Positions 1 to 12,608 of a DNA stretch of 44,452 nucleotides are shown here, piece by piece (position 1 is the first letter of the stretch; every line of letters starts with the position of its first letter). This stretch comes from Haplomitrium mnioides (lineage: Eukaryota > Marchantiophyta > Haplomitriopsida > Calobryales). A program made the position numbers and the translations under genes. The notes beneath the pieces are model-generated. The model was not told the DNA's origin, made no database searches, and saw only the letters and a list, made by a program, of their open reading frames with translations. The stretch covers positions 1 through 44,452 of the forward strand of contig JBNGIS010020632.1 in the NCBI GenBank assembly GCA_049999725.1, in the 5' to 3' direction.

Positions 1-5
1 TCAGA

Positions 6-101
6 GTCCATGCGCGCATGGACTTCAAGGTCTAAGCGCGCAGGAACTTTAGTGAATATGCGCGCTTGGACTTCAATGTCCATGGGCGCATGGACTTCTT
101 T
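6..101 (+). repeat. 24-bp palindromic minisatellite in intron 1 of ParB-MTase copy 1
   Basis: Four consecutive 24-bp units start at 6, 30, 54 and 78. The first contains the perfect 20-bp palindrome AGTCCATGCGCGCATGGACT (5-24). The array lies in an intron that ends with the acceptor TTTTCAG at 194-200. Copy 3 has the same type of array in the equivalent intron (17945-18385). Because 24 is a multiple of 3, the arrays create spurious reading frames. Confidence 0.85.
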
Positions 102-200
102 GTTTAGTGAACGTTTTTTTTTATTTTTATGTTCTTGCTTTTCTATATTTCAGGTCATTTTTTTCATTAATGCTTAATTCATTTCTTTCGTTATTTTCAG

Positions 201-3200
201 TTCACTTAGTATTTGGTGGATTTCGTCGATTCATACAATGACGCAAAACAGATAGAGAGAGGCTTTTATCAAGTTTGTGATTCAAATAAAAATTCTAAAG
301 CCCAAGCAGTGCGTCAACATTCAACAACTTGTGCCACATCCAAGTGTAGCAACATTCTCGACTCACGGCACAAAGACTTCTTCACAGAAGAAGAGAAAGG
401 AGCCGGAATCAAGTGAGGCTCAGAAGAAAAAAAAACCGGTACTGAAGAAAAAGAAACCTGCACCAGCATTTATCGTTTAGGAGGAGCCAACCCCCTCCAA
501 ATCTGCAGCGAAGTCAACTTCATCGATGCCCTTGTCTCCAACAACAAGCAGCTCGGGGCAGGAATCGGAGTAGGAGCCAGTGCCAGTTCAAGCTCCAACG
601 TCTAAAGCAAAGAGGCAATCCCACAAGGGGTTGCGCACATTTCAAGAAAGAGAGAAAGTAGATCCTCAGACAACTTTTGAGGAGGATAAAAACAAGATTA
701 GAGGGTCTGCAATCCAGCGCTGCAAAGTCCGTGAGGAGACCATAACAATCAGGCTAGAAAACCTTAATTTTCCCAAGCCTAGAATGGACAACTAGGGTCC
801 ATTCCAAATTCGAAGATTGAACGAGGATTTTGTGGAGCTTTTAGCGCAAAAAATGCTGACCAATAAGTACGCGCATTCTTTCTTTATTGTGGTTGTAGAC
901 CCAAAGTGTGGTCTGAAAGATAAGTCAAAGTTCGACATCAGGAACCCTAACAAGTACCATTACAAGATTGCAGGAGGCAATCACAGTGCTGCAGCAAGAC
1001 AGCTTTGATTACAAAATATGGGGTGAAGAATCTTGCTCTATCGCTCTATAGCTGGTACGTCTACGTGGGTCTGACACCAACATAGGCCCACATTTTTGCG
1101 ATGGATGACAATTACGACCATAGGTATAGGCTTGAGATAACCTCTATTCAAAAGGTCGAATATTGGCATCAACAATTTGTGGAAAGTGGGATGGTTTCAT
1201 CCCAAAAATTGAAAAAGGAGCTAGTGTTGGAAACCCTGGAGATCAAACCAAAGTCTACGCTCGAGAAGACCATGACTTCTAAAGACAATTGGTTTCAGCT
1301 AGCATTCAGAAGTGGAGAGCTCTTGGAGTTACAATAGAGCATTTTTTCAATGTGGGAGAAGAACATTGTGAAAGGCCAGAAGCCTAAGGCCAAAGGATCT
1401 CTCAGGATGGAAGACATGAAGTGGACGCCTTGGAGGTCTCTTCAGGGTCTTCTAGATGAAGTGAAGATTTCAGTTTTGAAGCGGGTGGAAGCCGGAGAGC
1501 TTTCAATGGACGAGATGTCTCGGGAGGCGGAGAGACACAAAGTTTTGGCCGTAATGGTGAAGAGTTTCTGTTCGGAGGTTTATTGTAGTTCCTAGGAAGA
1601 GGCAAGAGAGGAGTATCCTCTTCACATGGAAGAGTCAAAGATGGCCTCTTTTCATTCAATCTTCGAGAAGCTTCTGGTAATTCCTTTCTTTGGAACTTTA
1701 ATTAATAATTTGTATTTGCATTTAATATTTTTAAAATTTTTGTTGTTTTTTAGAAACCTACGGTCCAGCATGCATGGAATTTGAAGTTGTTGCGCGCTTG
1801 GACTTCGAGGTCTATGCGTGCATGGACTTCGAAGTCCATTCCAGCATGAACTTCGAAGTCTAAGCGCACTTTGACATCGAAGTCCATTCGCGCATGGACT
1901 TTGATGTCCAAGAACGCCTGGACTCTAAAATGTTTTAGGGTCCAAACCTTTCAATGTTTTTATTATTCTCTAATTTTTTTGTTTTTATTTTTTTTAGGGG
2001 GACAAAACATTTAAGCGGTAGCTAGCAAAGAAACTGATAGCAGATGCAAAAAGAAGGAAGAAATCTGGGGTCAAAGAAGCCCCTAAAAGAACAAGACCAG
2101 CCTCTCATATTGGTCTCTTACCCTCCGGCTTTTCTTCTCCACTGCCAGAAGGCCAGAGAGTGGAAAGCACAGCAACAAAGTGGTGCTGCATCTCTCACAA
2201 CAGAAGGAGTTGTGAGAGATGAGGAAGAAGACTTAATGTCTTATGTCGTTGGTCTCAACATGGCATTTTATCAAGTCCACGGAGAGGCCAACGCTCGACA
2301 ATTGAAGGGCCTTGTAAAACCTAGATGTTTTACTTTGGCTATTGCTAATATTCCTTATGGGTATAACCTAAAAGAATGCAAGCATGATGACTCGGAACCA
2401 TTTTCAAAAGATGACATTTTTGAATGGTATCATCTTTTGCGACAGTAGCAACTTCGAAGTTTTGGTCTTTTGTTATCATTCATTCTTTGCAGCAGTTTGG
2501 CATCGTCGAGGATGCCTTTTTTGAAGTCTGTTATGCAATTGATCACGACATTTGGTGAGTTGTTCTTTCATTTTTATTTATTTTTATTTCTCTATTTTTT
2601 ATTTCTCTTGCATTTTTGTTACAATGTTTGATTTGATTGTTTATCTTTTTATAGGGACAAAAGCAATATACATCATTTTGGTGGTCTTAGAACCGCACAT
2701 GCCCACGAGTATTGGATGGCAGGCTACTGGACAAAGGAAGGAAAGAGGAGCATACGCCTTTTCAATTTGCAACCTTCTTCTGCGACCAGACTTCCTTGGC
2801 ACATTATGCAGAGTGTTTTTAGCTGCCCCGCAGTTTCGGCAAAGCTTAAACATCCAGGAGATGATGCTCTTGTGAATGTTTATCAGAAGCCGCGGGCTTG
2901 TTTTAATTGACCATTTATCAATAGAGCAGGATTGGATCCTTGATCTCTGCTTTGGGTCTGGCACAGGCCTTGTTTGTGCTCTTAAGCTGATGCAAAATTG
3001 CATCACCATGGAATATGATAGAGGTAAGTCTATTTATATTCCTCAGAGGGTTTTGGAGATGGCTTCCTTGCCATCCGATGTGACTGAGTCACAGATAGTT
3101 TTTGCTTACCACAAGGAACCTATTCCTCCTGGTACTACAGGTGCTTCTGGTGACTCTGTTGTAATATCAGAGGTTGGAAAGTCTCAACAGGATTCTCTAG

Positions 3201-3265
3201 CGGTTGCAGATGCTCAGCCTGTAGATTTAGATGAGACAATTCCCCCCAAAGAGGATAGAGTTTGA
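201..3265 (+). pseudogene. ParB-like / beta-class DNA methyltransferase fusion gene, copy 1 (decayed; exons 2-4)
   Basis: Exons are 201-1676, 1998-2554 and 2655-3265, with GT-AG introns shared with copy 3; exon 1 lies off the left edge. Exon 2 opens with a Lys/Ser-rich linker. A ParB-like fold follows at about 800-1200: PFQIRRLNEDFVELLAQK, then IAGGNHSAAARQ, then YVYVGLTP and DDNYDHRYRLE. Exon 3 has a methyltransferase motif IV-like stretch, IANIPYGYNL (canonical D/N/S-PP-Y). Exon 4 has the conserved HAHEYW stretch, then YQKPRA (motif X side) and motif I, DLCFGSGTGL. The order IV, then X-I, is that of beta-class N6-adenine/N4-cytosine DNA methyltransferases. Stops (for example 478-480) and frameshifts (near 1005 and 2890) break it. 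AATAAA lies at 3293-3298. The fold assignment is motif reading from memory; substrate and function are unknown. Confidence 0.75.
1769..1933 (+). repeat. 24-bp palindromic minisatellite in intron 2 of copy 1
   Basis: Degenerate units such as GTCTATGCGTGCATGGAC and GTCCATTCGCGCATGGAC lie inside the intron 1677-1997 (donor GGTAAT, acceptor TTTTTAG). Copy 3 has the corresponding array at 15925-16425 in the same intron. The arrays are tied to gene position, not scattered at random. Confidence 0.8.
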
Positions 3266-3459
3266 GGACCTCTTTGTACACTTTGCATCAATAATAAAAG
3301 TTATTTTTTCCAAATCTTTCTTTGCCAAAGTTTCATCTTGTTGCTCTTTCAATCTATTTCAGGTCTTTTCATCACGATTCAGTTTATTGCGCCTAAGAAT
3401 AAGTTGACCCAGTTGGTAGTCTAAGAATGGTTTGAACTCAATTCCTAATCTAAGAATGA

Positions 3460-3830
3460 TTTGGAGTCTTTGCACATTGTTTAGTGTCTTTGCGCATTAA
3501 GGCTTTGTAGTTCCTGTTTAGATTCCCTGCACGCTTAAGCTATAAGGTTATTGTTCAGAGTCTATGCACCTGTTGGTCAAAGGGTTCTTGTTCAATGTCT
3601 ATGCGTGCATAGGTTGCAGGGTTCTTGTTTAGAATCTTGGCATGTAATGGCTCTAGGATTCTAGTTGAAAGTCCATGCGTGCATAGCTTCATTGTTCTTG
3701 TTCAGAGTCTAAGCACGCAGAGGATTTAGGATTCTTGTTCGGAGTCTATGCATGCATAGGATTTACGGTTCTTGTTTGGAGTCTATGCTTGCATAGACTT
3801 TGTTGGCTACGATGCTCAAATTCAAGTTTA
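3460..3830 (+). repeat. Longer-period palindromic-core repeats, 3' flank of copy 1
   Basis: Units of the type 'ttcttgttcggagtctatgc' followed by atgcatagg recur roughly every 40-60 bp. The core is ATGCATGCATAGG or ATGCGTGCATAGG. A related unit occurs at 21337-21357 beyond the divergent transposase-like gene, which links the two regions. Confidence 0.6.
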
Positions 3831-4179
3831 AAGTCCTTACCCAATTGGATATTTACGTTTTTTGTAGTTTTTTTCCACCAAAATATATATGTTTTATTTT
3901 ATTTATGATGAATTTAGTTTATTCACAATAGTGTCAAGTTTTTATAAAATATTTGAATAACCAAAATTTTTGTTTTTCAAGTTGTTTTCTATAAAAAAAA
4001 TATTTGAAATATAATCTCAATGTAAAATGTACATTTTTGTTTATAAAAATCAACTTTTTTTCGAAAAGAATATTTTAGTCGTAATTTTGATGTTTTTGAA
4101 TGACAAATCTTTAAAAAAGAAAAATTTGACTGCCAAGTGAAACAGGAACTCAGTAGCGATTCCTGGTTCAAAGTAGTGG
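3831..4179 (+). other. AT-rich 3' flank of copy 1 ending in a shared terminal motif
   Basis: This is AT-rich sequence without a convincing reading frame. It ends in GGTTCAAAGTAGTGG at about 4166-4179. The same terminal stretch (revcomp CTACTTTGAACCAAGAACC) begins the 3' flanks of copy 2 at 6416 and copy 3 at 13722, so it probably marks one border of the duplicated unit. Confidence 0.5.
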
Positions 4180-4194
4180 CTGTTTTTTGTAGTC

Positions 4195-4620
4195 CCTTCT
4201 TAGAAGGGCTTCAGTAGTCCTTGTGTCCAAGTACTCAACAGTTCGTGTTGGCCTAGGCTTCAGTTGTCCATGCGCATATGGGCTTTAGTTAATCAAACTT
4301 GCGTAGGCTTCAGCTGTCCAATCGTGCATGGACCTTATCAAACAAAGCATGCCTAGTAAGCTTTAAGTTATCCATACACACAAGCTTCAATTCTCCATGT
4401 GTGCATGAGCTTTACCATTCTTTTTACAATTTCTCTTCAGCAATCCTCTTGCGCCCACACTCTAGGGTTCTAGTTCAAAATTTCTGCATGTGAGAGTTTC
4501 AACATTTCACGCATGTCTGAGCTTCAGTATTCCAAGTGCAAAGAAGCTTTAACAATCCCTATGTGCATAAGCTTTAAAACTAGCTTTAAGTTTCACCCCA
4601 TTGGTCTTTGCAATTGAGGA
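4195..4620 (+). repeat. Palindromic-core repeats beyond copy 1
   Basis: Repeats of the type 'cttcagttgtccatgcgcat' continue past the shared motif. The segment near 4436-4470, including 'cctcttgcgcccacactcta', matches the gene-proximal 3' flank of copy 2 (about 6790-6810, reverse strand). It looks like a piece of another copy of the same unit. Confidence 0.5.
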
Positions 4621-4639
4621 GCTATTTCTCATTTTTGCA

Positions 4640-6412
4640 TTAGGCTGAAATTGCTGCAAAGATAAAGCTGATGAATCTCAACAGTCCATGATATTATAAA
4701 GAACAATGAATATTGAAAATGTAGACCTAGCTATACATTGAAAAACCTTGCGCTATAGAATGCAATATATCCACCTGCCATTTGATTGATGCCCAAGAAT
4801 ATTTTCCAACACCCTCTTATTGCAAGCTCTATTGTCATTCCTTACCTTCTTATATGCAGTAATTATCCCAAGGTCCTCTTCCTCTAAAGACTTTCTTAGA
4901 TGCATTCACAACTACAACAATGTAACTTTCCTTAGCATCATCCTTGTAGATAACCTATTCAAACATTTCTCAACCTGCATGCCTACATTTTAGACTTCTT
5001 TGAAGTCCCATCATGTAGAGAGCCACTATTAACTATAGGTTGCACATCACTCCTAGAGGTTTTTGCTAGATCTACATGTAATGTCATGTTGTTTTCCATG
5101 TTTTTGTAAAAATCATCTTCTACATATTCACCCAAAACCTTTGTGGACCTAGGTTCTTTGTGAAGTATTGCTTTCCATGAAATCTATGCCTCATTGAGAC
5201 AAAAAACACTTGTTCTACTTGCTTTGAAAGCAAATAATCTATCTTCTTTAAGGAACTCAATTCATTTAGGAAATTCACCTACCACAGACCCTAATTTGAA
5301 TTCCGCATACTGGTGGAAGACTTATAAAACCAAGACAGATCTATCTATTTACCTTTGAAAATCACTACTCTGTTTGCTAAACTCTCATAGTCTAGTACGA
5401 TGATTTTTCTAAACACACCAACATACTGTGCTAATTCTTAGAGTGTGGTACCCATTGTGTTCACCATTTGTTTGTGAAGGATGAAGCCATCCCATTGTCA
5501 AAAGTGCTCAATCCACTTGAGTTACAATCATTCAATGCTTGCAATGATGGAACAACCCTCCAATGGTGTCCATAGGCCCTACATACCTTGTACCATATGA
5601 TCTTCAAACTAGGTGGTAGGCAATACCCAAGCAAGAGTTCTTGCTCAAATTCATCCTCAAACTTGTGAGACCAAACTATAGATAGAAACCGTTAAATAAA
5701 AGGCATCAATTCTATACAATCAATAGAGAATGAGATTGGTCATCTTCTATTAGAAGGATTTAGCATCTCCTCCTTTTAAAAGTCACCTCTTATTTTGCTA
5801 GTTGCATCGACAATGTCAAAATAATGAAAAAAAAACTAGCAATATAAATCTACATAACATATGCATTCAGTCCACATGGCAAAGAAAATAATGCCACTTA
5901 CTTATACCATAACGCCTTTCTCTCTTCATTCTCTAATATATAATGATGCATAGCTCTAATATAAGCCCACTACAACATAGTTTTCTTTCCATATCTTCCA
6001 AGACAATATCTGAAACATCAGAGTTCTCCTCAAACTCCTATGCTCTTTTCCCTGCTTCCTTTGTGTCAATCATGTATTCCAAAAGAAATCCCAATAACTC
6101 TTCTAATAGATACCCTTTAGCCATTGAGGCTTCTAGATGTGCATTGTTTTGTACATATCCCTCCAACACCTTCAAAGTCCTCTCTATAGAACACATCTAT
6201 CTAGTTGAAATTGGGCCACAAAGATCTAGTTCTCTACTAAATGAATTGTCAAATGCATCATCAAATCAAAGATGCTTGGTGGAAAATGAATTTCTAACAC
6301 ACAAAAAGAAAACGCAATGTTTATCATCAATTTTTCATATGCTAAAAGGTCATAGACCTTCCTACCCATCCCAAGAATCTCTACATGAGCTAGTACAAAT
6401 CATGAAGAACAA
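4640..6412 (-). pseudogene. CACTA (En/Spm, TNP2-type) transposase remnant with DUF4218-like domain
   Basis: On the minus strand from about 6304 the translation reads VLEIHFPPSIFDLMMHLTIH, then after a frameshift ELDLCGPISTR, a stop in place of the usual Trp, then SIERTLKVLEGYVQNNAH and GYLLEELLGFLLEYM. This is the signature of the DUF4218 domain of plant CACTA transposases (FPPSFFDIMVHL, GPV-RWMYPIER, EGSIAEGYL). The rest down to about 4640 is full of stops; part may be the following DUF4216 domain, but I cannot show that. The upstream part ends at 6415, where the 3' flank of ParB-MTase copy 2 begins. Confidence 0.75.
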
Positions 6413-6415
6413 CTG

Positions 6416-7217
6416 CTACTTTGAACCAAGAACCACTACTGAGTTCGTGTTTCAACTGGTGTTTGCAAAAACCAATTTTAAAACTTTAGTATTCAAAATC
6501 ATGAATTTGACGCTAATACTGTTTGTTTGCAAAAAAAAATGTAATTTTATATATCAAAATGGCTTACTTTGAATGCACAATGCATTAAAAACAAATCTTC
6601 TTACTAGCATTTTACCAAAATTGCTTTCATAATTTCATCTTTCAAAAGCATAAGCATTGCCAAACAAAATATATATAAACAAAACACAACATTTGTTGTT
6701 AAACATTTTGAAAACTAACAATGATTGTAAAAATTTGTAAAATTTAAAAAACCATTCAAATTTTATCAAAATGTTTTTAATATAGAACCCTAAAGTGTTG
6801 GCGCAAGAGGATTGTTAAAGCAAAATTGTGAACAGTCTGCTCAAGCCTATGCACACATTGTAGGAAAGATCCTTGCGTGCAGGAAGAACTACAACTAACT
6901 CGAGCTTGAAAAACTGAAGCCCATGTGCACATGGACAACTAAAGTGAGTGTGGACTACTAAATAATTGGAACCAGGGAATGCAGAAGACTGTCTAAGAAG
7001 AAACATAAAATGAAAAAGGAAAGTGAACTTCCATGCCAACATAGACTTCATTGCTAATGCAAATAAAAATCAACATATTTTGTTCAAAAACCATTTTCCA
7101 AAGAAAATTGAATTGTGATGAACAGACTTAAATTTTATTGGGGGTGCAGCAAGATTGAAACTTCAGCAAATTAAATTTTGTAAGGAAAATACTTTATTAT
7201 GTACAAAAATTACATCA
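6416..7217 (-). other. 3' flank of ParB-MTase copy 2
   Basis: This region is collinear with 13722-14551 (3' flank of copy 3): shared terminal motif at 6416, AT-rich middle, then sparse palindromic-core repeats (6790-7060). An AATAAA signal on the minus strand lies at 7193-7198, 20 bp after the stop codon of copy 2. I see no gene here. Confidence 0.65.
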
Positions 7218-7892
7218 CTATGATGCTACAACTATATTCTCTTCAGGAGGAATTGTCTCATCTAAATCAATTGGCTGAGAAGCTTCAGCATCTGCAGCTG
7301 CAACAGAGTCCCTACCAAACTATCCAGTCCCACATATGACAACAAAATCACCAGTAGCACCTGCAATACCAAGAGGAACAGGTTCCTTGTGGTAGGCATA
7401 CACTATATGCAATTCTGTCACATCAGATGGAAAAGAAACCATCGTCAAAACTCTCTGAAGAATGTAGATAGACTGACGTCTATCATATTCTATAGCAAAG
7501 CAATTTTGCATTAGCTTCAAAGCACAAGTAAGGCCTATGCCGGACCTAGAGCAAAGATCTAAGATCCAATCTTGCTCTGTTGATAAATGGCCAATAAAAA
7601 TTTGTAAAGAGATTGGGGCTTTTGATAAACAGTCAGAGGAGCATCATCTCTTGGATGTTTTAGTTTTGCTGATACTGTAGGACAACTAAACACACTACGT
7701 ATAATTTTCTGAGGACAACCACTCACATCAACGGGTTGCAAGTTGAAGAGCCTCATGCTCCTATTTCCCTCCTTTGTCTAGTAGCCCACAATCCAATACT
7801 CGTGGGCGTGAGCAATTCTTGGACCACCGGGATGGTGAATATTGCTTTTGTCCCTATAGAAAAAAATAAAAAACAAATTAGACAATTGAAAC

Positions 7893-8864
7893 TGTTGGAA
7901 AGTAAACTCAAGAAAACTCCACATGAAGAGCTGAGTGGCTGTCGAAAGGGAGCACTTGATCAAAATATGTGCTTCAAAAGAGACAAGAATGAGGTCAGAT
8001 CAATAATGCCAGCAATTAAGTCGCGGTATGGTAGAATCGNNNNNNNNNNNNNNNNNNNNNNNNNNNNNNNNNNNNNNNNNNNNNNNNNNNNNNNNNNNNN
8101 NNNNNNNNNNNNNNNNNNNNNNNNNNNNNNNNNNNNNNNGCGTTTTCACAAAACGCGATGCTGCAAGGAAGTCCAAAAACGGGGACTCGATTCCCCTTTT
8201 TCGACTTCCCTGCTTTTCACCACCAAGCCTGTGCAACCGCCTTGCAAACTCGCGACCTCCTCATGAGGTCGCGAATTCCTCACAAAATTGCCACCTCCTC
8301 GACGTGCTGACATTCGCCACCTTGGAAGCCGCAGCTTCCTTGCGAGCTCGCAACCTCCTCATGAAGTATGCTTGCAAGTCGAATCTGCTGCCTATGCTCC
8401 AAACGTGATATTAAGAACGTCGTGCACAAATATCAAACCAGAGGAAGAGTAAGAATGCGAACATGAAATATGAATGTTGAGGATGAATCTTTAAAAACTC
8501 CTCATGTTTATATATCAATAGGAGTCAGCTTGCGTTGACATACAAGTTGCCCCACTAATGAAAGAAAGGGGCAACTAACATTAGATAGTGGCAGGAGGGA
8601 ATGGCCTGCATGTGGCATTCCTTCTGACAATCTTAACAAACCTCCTATTTTTGAGCCTATTGCTAACTGCTCACTATCACAAGTATAAATGTCTAAGGAG
8701 GGGGCTTGAACTTGGCAACCCCTCTAAAATGTCAATTAGATATCTACACTAGCTACCCTATACAACTAACAATAGTTAGTTGTTCCTATTTACATCAGCA
8801 AAGATACATGTTCATCATGTATCAGAGCTGGCTATTCTACAACAGCAAAGATACATTTCCAACA
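7893..8864 (-). repeat. Copia D LTR (downstream LTR in element orientation)
   Basis: It is 972 bp as written, including 100 Ns, and near-identical to 12609-13559. On the minus strand it begins TGTTGGAAATG and ends CTTTCCAACA. A TATA box, TATATAAAC on the minus strand, lies near 8508-8516. The adjoining polypurine tract on the minus strand is GTGGGAG (8865-8871). Confidence 0.9.
8040..8139. other. Assembly gap (100 N) in the copia D LTR
   Basis: Exactly 100 Ns. The other LTR has 80 bp between the same flanking words (gaatcg and gcgttttcac), so the gap length is a placeholder and the true size is near 80 bp. Confidence 0.95.
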
Positions 8865-8871
8865 CTCCCAC

Positions 8872-11800
8872 TTATCGCATGTTGTTGTAGAGCCCCATCT
8901 TGTTGATCAGCTTGAAGTATCATTCTTGGCCAATGCTTTGGTGAGAACGTCCGCTGCCATCTCCACTATCACACAATACTCCAGTTCCACTTTATTTCCA
9001 AGCAGGTATGAAGTGATACTGGAAGTCAATGTGTTTGTCTTTGGATGTTGAAATGGGTTGATGCCAGTTCAATGCATCCAAGGTGGTCACACAAAAAAAG
9101 TGTCTCTTGCTTGAATCCAATCAAGCAACCTGCGAATCCACACAACCTCTTCACAGGCATTTGGCAATGCCTTGTACTTAGCTTTAGTCGATGAAAGGGT
9201 AGTGGTCCTTTGCATTTGACTGCTCCAAGAAATAGCCATCTCCCGTATGTCCAACATTGGATCTCCTCCCCAATCTGCATTACTGTTGCCAATAAGCTTG
9301 ATCCTTTTATCACCGTTCCCAATGATGCCAAGATCTCCTATAGCCTTCAAGTACCTATTGACAATTTGCAATCAGCACCCAATGCAGGCTTTTCAACTTT
9401 CTTTGCTGATTGAGCTCTTGCATTCCTGCCTCCAATCACATGTGGCCCAAAGATATAATGTACCTCCCAAGGCCTACTATTTCAAAAGGGTACTCAGACC
9501 ATGCTTCATGCTGCAGCAAATTCAAGATGTCTCTTAAAACAGCAGGTCATCCATGTACACAGTGATTATGTTAATAGACCCCTTTACAACCAAGCAGTAT
9601 ATGCTGTGATCAAATGTTTCATCTAGAATGTCCATCACTTTGCAATACTGGACTATCTCCTCGTACCATGCTCTTGAGGACTGCTCCAGTCCATACAGAG
9701 ACTTGCAAGGAGACACACACCTTGTATTCCTTATCAAGTGCCTCTAACCCTGCAGGTTGCACCACACAGATCTTCTTCCTTGAGATCTTCATTCAAGAAA
9801 CCTGGCTTCACAATCATCTGATGGACTTCCCTGTCCATATCTACTGCAATGGCCAGTTCGCAGCAAATTGACGTCGACTTCACCACCGCTGGGGCGAATG
9901 TTCCTGAAAATGATACCTTCCTTCTGCAAATATCCCTAGGCTACCAAGTGTGCCTTGTACTTGGTGACTATAGCTTCACGCTTGAGCTCCTAATACCCAC
10001 TTGCACTCAATGGTTCTCCTACCTTCTGCTAAATCTCTCGGAGTCTAAGTCCCAATCTGTATCAAGGATCAGTACTTATCTTTTGTAGCATGCTCCCACT
10101 GTTTAACATCATCCCCTTAATGGCCTGTCTTAGGCTCATTCGTTCTTGCTCAAGAACAACATTTGCCTTACCTTCCTATCTTCCAAGCCTGACAATTGGT
10201 CTTCAGAAATTTTGTGAGTTACTCACAGATTGTAATGCCTTCTCCCACTGTCTTCAGATTCCCTCCAGGATGGCTGGTCCACCCTCTACAAATTGTTGCC
10301 CGGAATCTGACCAACTCTCCATCACCTAGGGTAATCCTTAGAATATCAAGGAGGGCAGGGCTTGGATTTGCACCCTAAACCCTACCTCCCACTCACTGAA
10401 TACGGCATACCTGTACCAGATTGTTTTGCTTGTAACTGGGTCGCAGTCATAGGCCTTCCTTCCTTTTCTGTACCCAAGGAAAAATACACTTTACTTTCTT
10501 AGGTTCCAACTTCGTGTGAAGTGTCACAGGAACCAAGATATACGTGTTGCCGCCAAAAAACTTTGAGATGCTTCATTGAAGGTTGAACCCCCCAAGCCTA
10601 CCAAGGTGTTAACCCTTCAATTACAATTGTGGTGCTGAAATTCTTCAGCTGTGGCCTCTCCCACTGTCCAAAACTTGTTCTGCAGGCCAGCATGCGCAAT
10701 GCTTTCAGCCTTCTCAACAAAGTTCCTATTCAACCATGCTACCATAGAACTTGTCCTTCATGCCAGCATATGTAACATGCTTCTAGACCTCTTGACAATT
10801 GTCTTGTTTAGCTATACTGCCACACCATCTTGGTGTGGAGAATCCTGAGCAATCATCTATGCTCTGATGCCAACTCTTCACAAGAAATTTCTGAAACTGT
10901 TGCCATCACTCCAAAATCTTTGGTTCTATTGTTAACTTCATTCTCCATCCCAACAAGATATGTTTGCAACATTGAAACATCTCATCCTTGCTGTTCATGA
11001 AGTAGATTTTCATCTTTGAATGATACAAAAAAAAAACTTTTAGCCAGACATTGAAGGTGTGTTCAGAGATCCACATATGTCGCTGTGGACTAATTCCAAC
11101 TTGGATATCCTTCATCCAATGGTGTGCCCTTCTTGTCTGCAAACTTTGTGTGACTTCCCTTCACACATCTTTCACAGAACTCAAGTGAGGTAGATTTTCC
11201 AAACCATGTTGCTCACCATGCTGGTAGGCAACCTAATTCCTTGCTCTCCCAAGAATCCAAGCTTGTGGTGCCAGAGATTTATCCCCTTCTCTCTGGTTAG
11301 CCATACTCAGGCTTTCCTCAACCTCTGGAATGCAATCCACTCTACATAGTTTCTCTTCCATGATACCAACACCAAATATATCACCTTACTAAGCTTATCC
11401 AGGACTGTACAGCTATATGGGTGTCAGTGATGCCCGCCAAGCAAGTCCTGGTCTGTGTGCGTACTGACACTAGTTACTTTTGTGATCTCGGGCCCATATA
11501 AAGGACTCCTTCCAGGCTGTGGGTGATGCTCCTATCTCCCGAACCTTTAATACTGAGATGCACGTTTCTATTGCAATTGCAAGTACTCCTCAATTGTTAC
11601 CCAACTGTTAACTGTGGGATCAGTTCTGTAGACATCCATTAATCAAACCTTTCTTGATGATGTGGCTGGATGCAATAGATGTCAGAGCATCCTGGTCATC
11701 CATGTCTTCAGATCAGGTTTAATAATCCTTGTCTTCAGATAATTCCTGTTCTTCAATTGCTACACTAGAGGCTTCATGAGATTTCTCTCATCTCCTCCAA

Positions 11801-12590
11801 ACTTATTGTCAGCCAGTTCCACCTTGCAGGATTTGGACGATGGTCCAATCTTATTGCAATAATAGTAGGCAAGTATCTTTGCAAGTATCTTTCCTTTCTT
11901 ATCTCCTTTGGCAATCAAAGCAATATCATCAATTTCTATTGTGTCACATTTGCTCCTCACTGAGCAATCATCTCACCATGAATTCCAGATCTAGGTCAGA
12001 TCTCCCCTTTGCCTCCATTGTCATGACCAAAGTGTCATATCCTTCAAAAAGGCTGTTGAGTAGGACACATACCACCATGTCCTCAATTCATGGATGAAAC
12101 TGCCTGAAGCTTCCTAGGCATGGACTTGAACCTAATCACATATACAGTGATAGTTGAATTTTTTTGCATGTGTAACAAGTAGGTTCAGAAAAAGTTCTCC
12201 TTCACAGTCCCCTTGCCTTAATAATTACTTGATAGTAATTTCCAAGCTTGATGCACTTCTCACCAACTTAAAAATGATTTTCAAGGCTCAGCATACTGGA
12301 TGCCAAGGCCTTATGCTCATCCCTCACCAAACACTATCTTTCTCTCCTAATGTCAAAACCAGACATTTCTTGAGAGATCATATCACATTATGTTTTGGGA
12401 TCCTCAGTAATTTCCTTCAGGTCTTGATTGACCAAAAAAAAACTTTCAGCTTTAACAAAAGATGAAAAAGAAATCTTCTCCAAATCTCTGGTTGTAGATC
12501 TTGAATCACCAACAACAGCTTCATCTTATCTCAAGATGAAGAGTCTTTTCGAAAATTCTTCATCGTGCTACTAGAACCAGACTCAACTCG
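8872..12590 (-). pseudogene. Copia D gag-pol remnant
   Basis: Minus-strand pieces in copia order. A gag zinc knuckle at about 11860 (YYYCNKIGPSSKSC) has lost the first Cys and the His. Integrase-like sequence follows at about 11200-10910, including YFMNSKDEMFQC. Reverse transcriptase lies at 9737-9534, with KSLYGLEQSSRAWYEE and the YMDDLL catalytic box. RNase H lies at 9371-9087 (ADWGGDP, ISWSSQMQ, LSSTKAKY) with a tail near 8950 (AADVLTKALAKND). Many stops and shifts separate the pieces. The normal short spacing between RT motifs contrasts with elements A and B. Confidence 0.85.
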
Positions 12591-12597
12591 CATCGTA

Positions 12598-12608
12598 GGC
12601 CCATAACC
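12598..12608 (-). other. Copia D primer-binding site for a half initiator tRNA
   Basis: Directly inside the right LTR the plus strand reads GGCCCATAACC. This equals the anticodon-loop region of plant initiator tRNA-Met, so the element strand GGTTATGGGCC can pair with that internal region and not with the tRNA 3' end. Half-tRNA priming of this kind is known for Drosophila copia and yeast Ty5. Confidence 0.75.

Noticed and set aside
2446-2492. A possible extra intron in exon 3 of copy 1 (acceptor-like TTTGCAG before CAGTTTGGC)
   Set aside because: Copies 2 and 3 are open here and encode FVIIH--QQFGI; copy 1 encodes the same after a frameshift, so this is coding sequence.
201-3265. Bacterial or phage contamination as the source of the ParB-methyltransferase
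   Set aside because: The copies contain spliceosomal introns, are nested with plant transposons and share flanks within one contig.
5943-6572. 209-residue plus-strand open frame
   Set aside because: It is the antisense shadow of the CACTA DUF4218-like remnant on the minus strand and ends in the AT-rich flank of copy 2.
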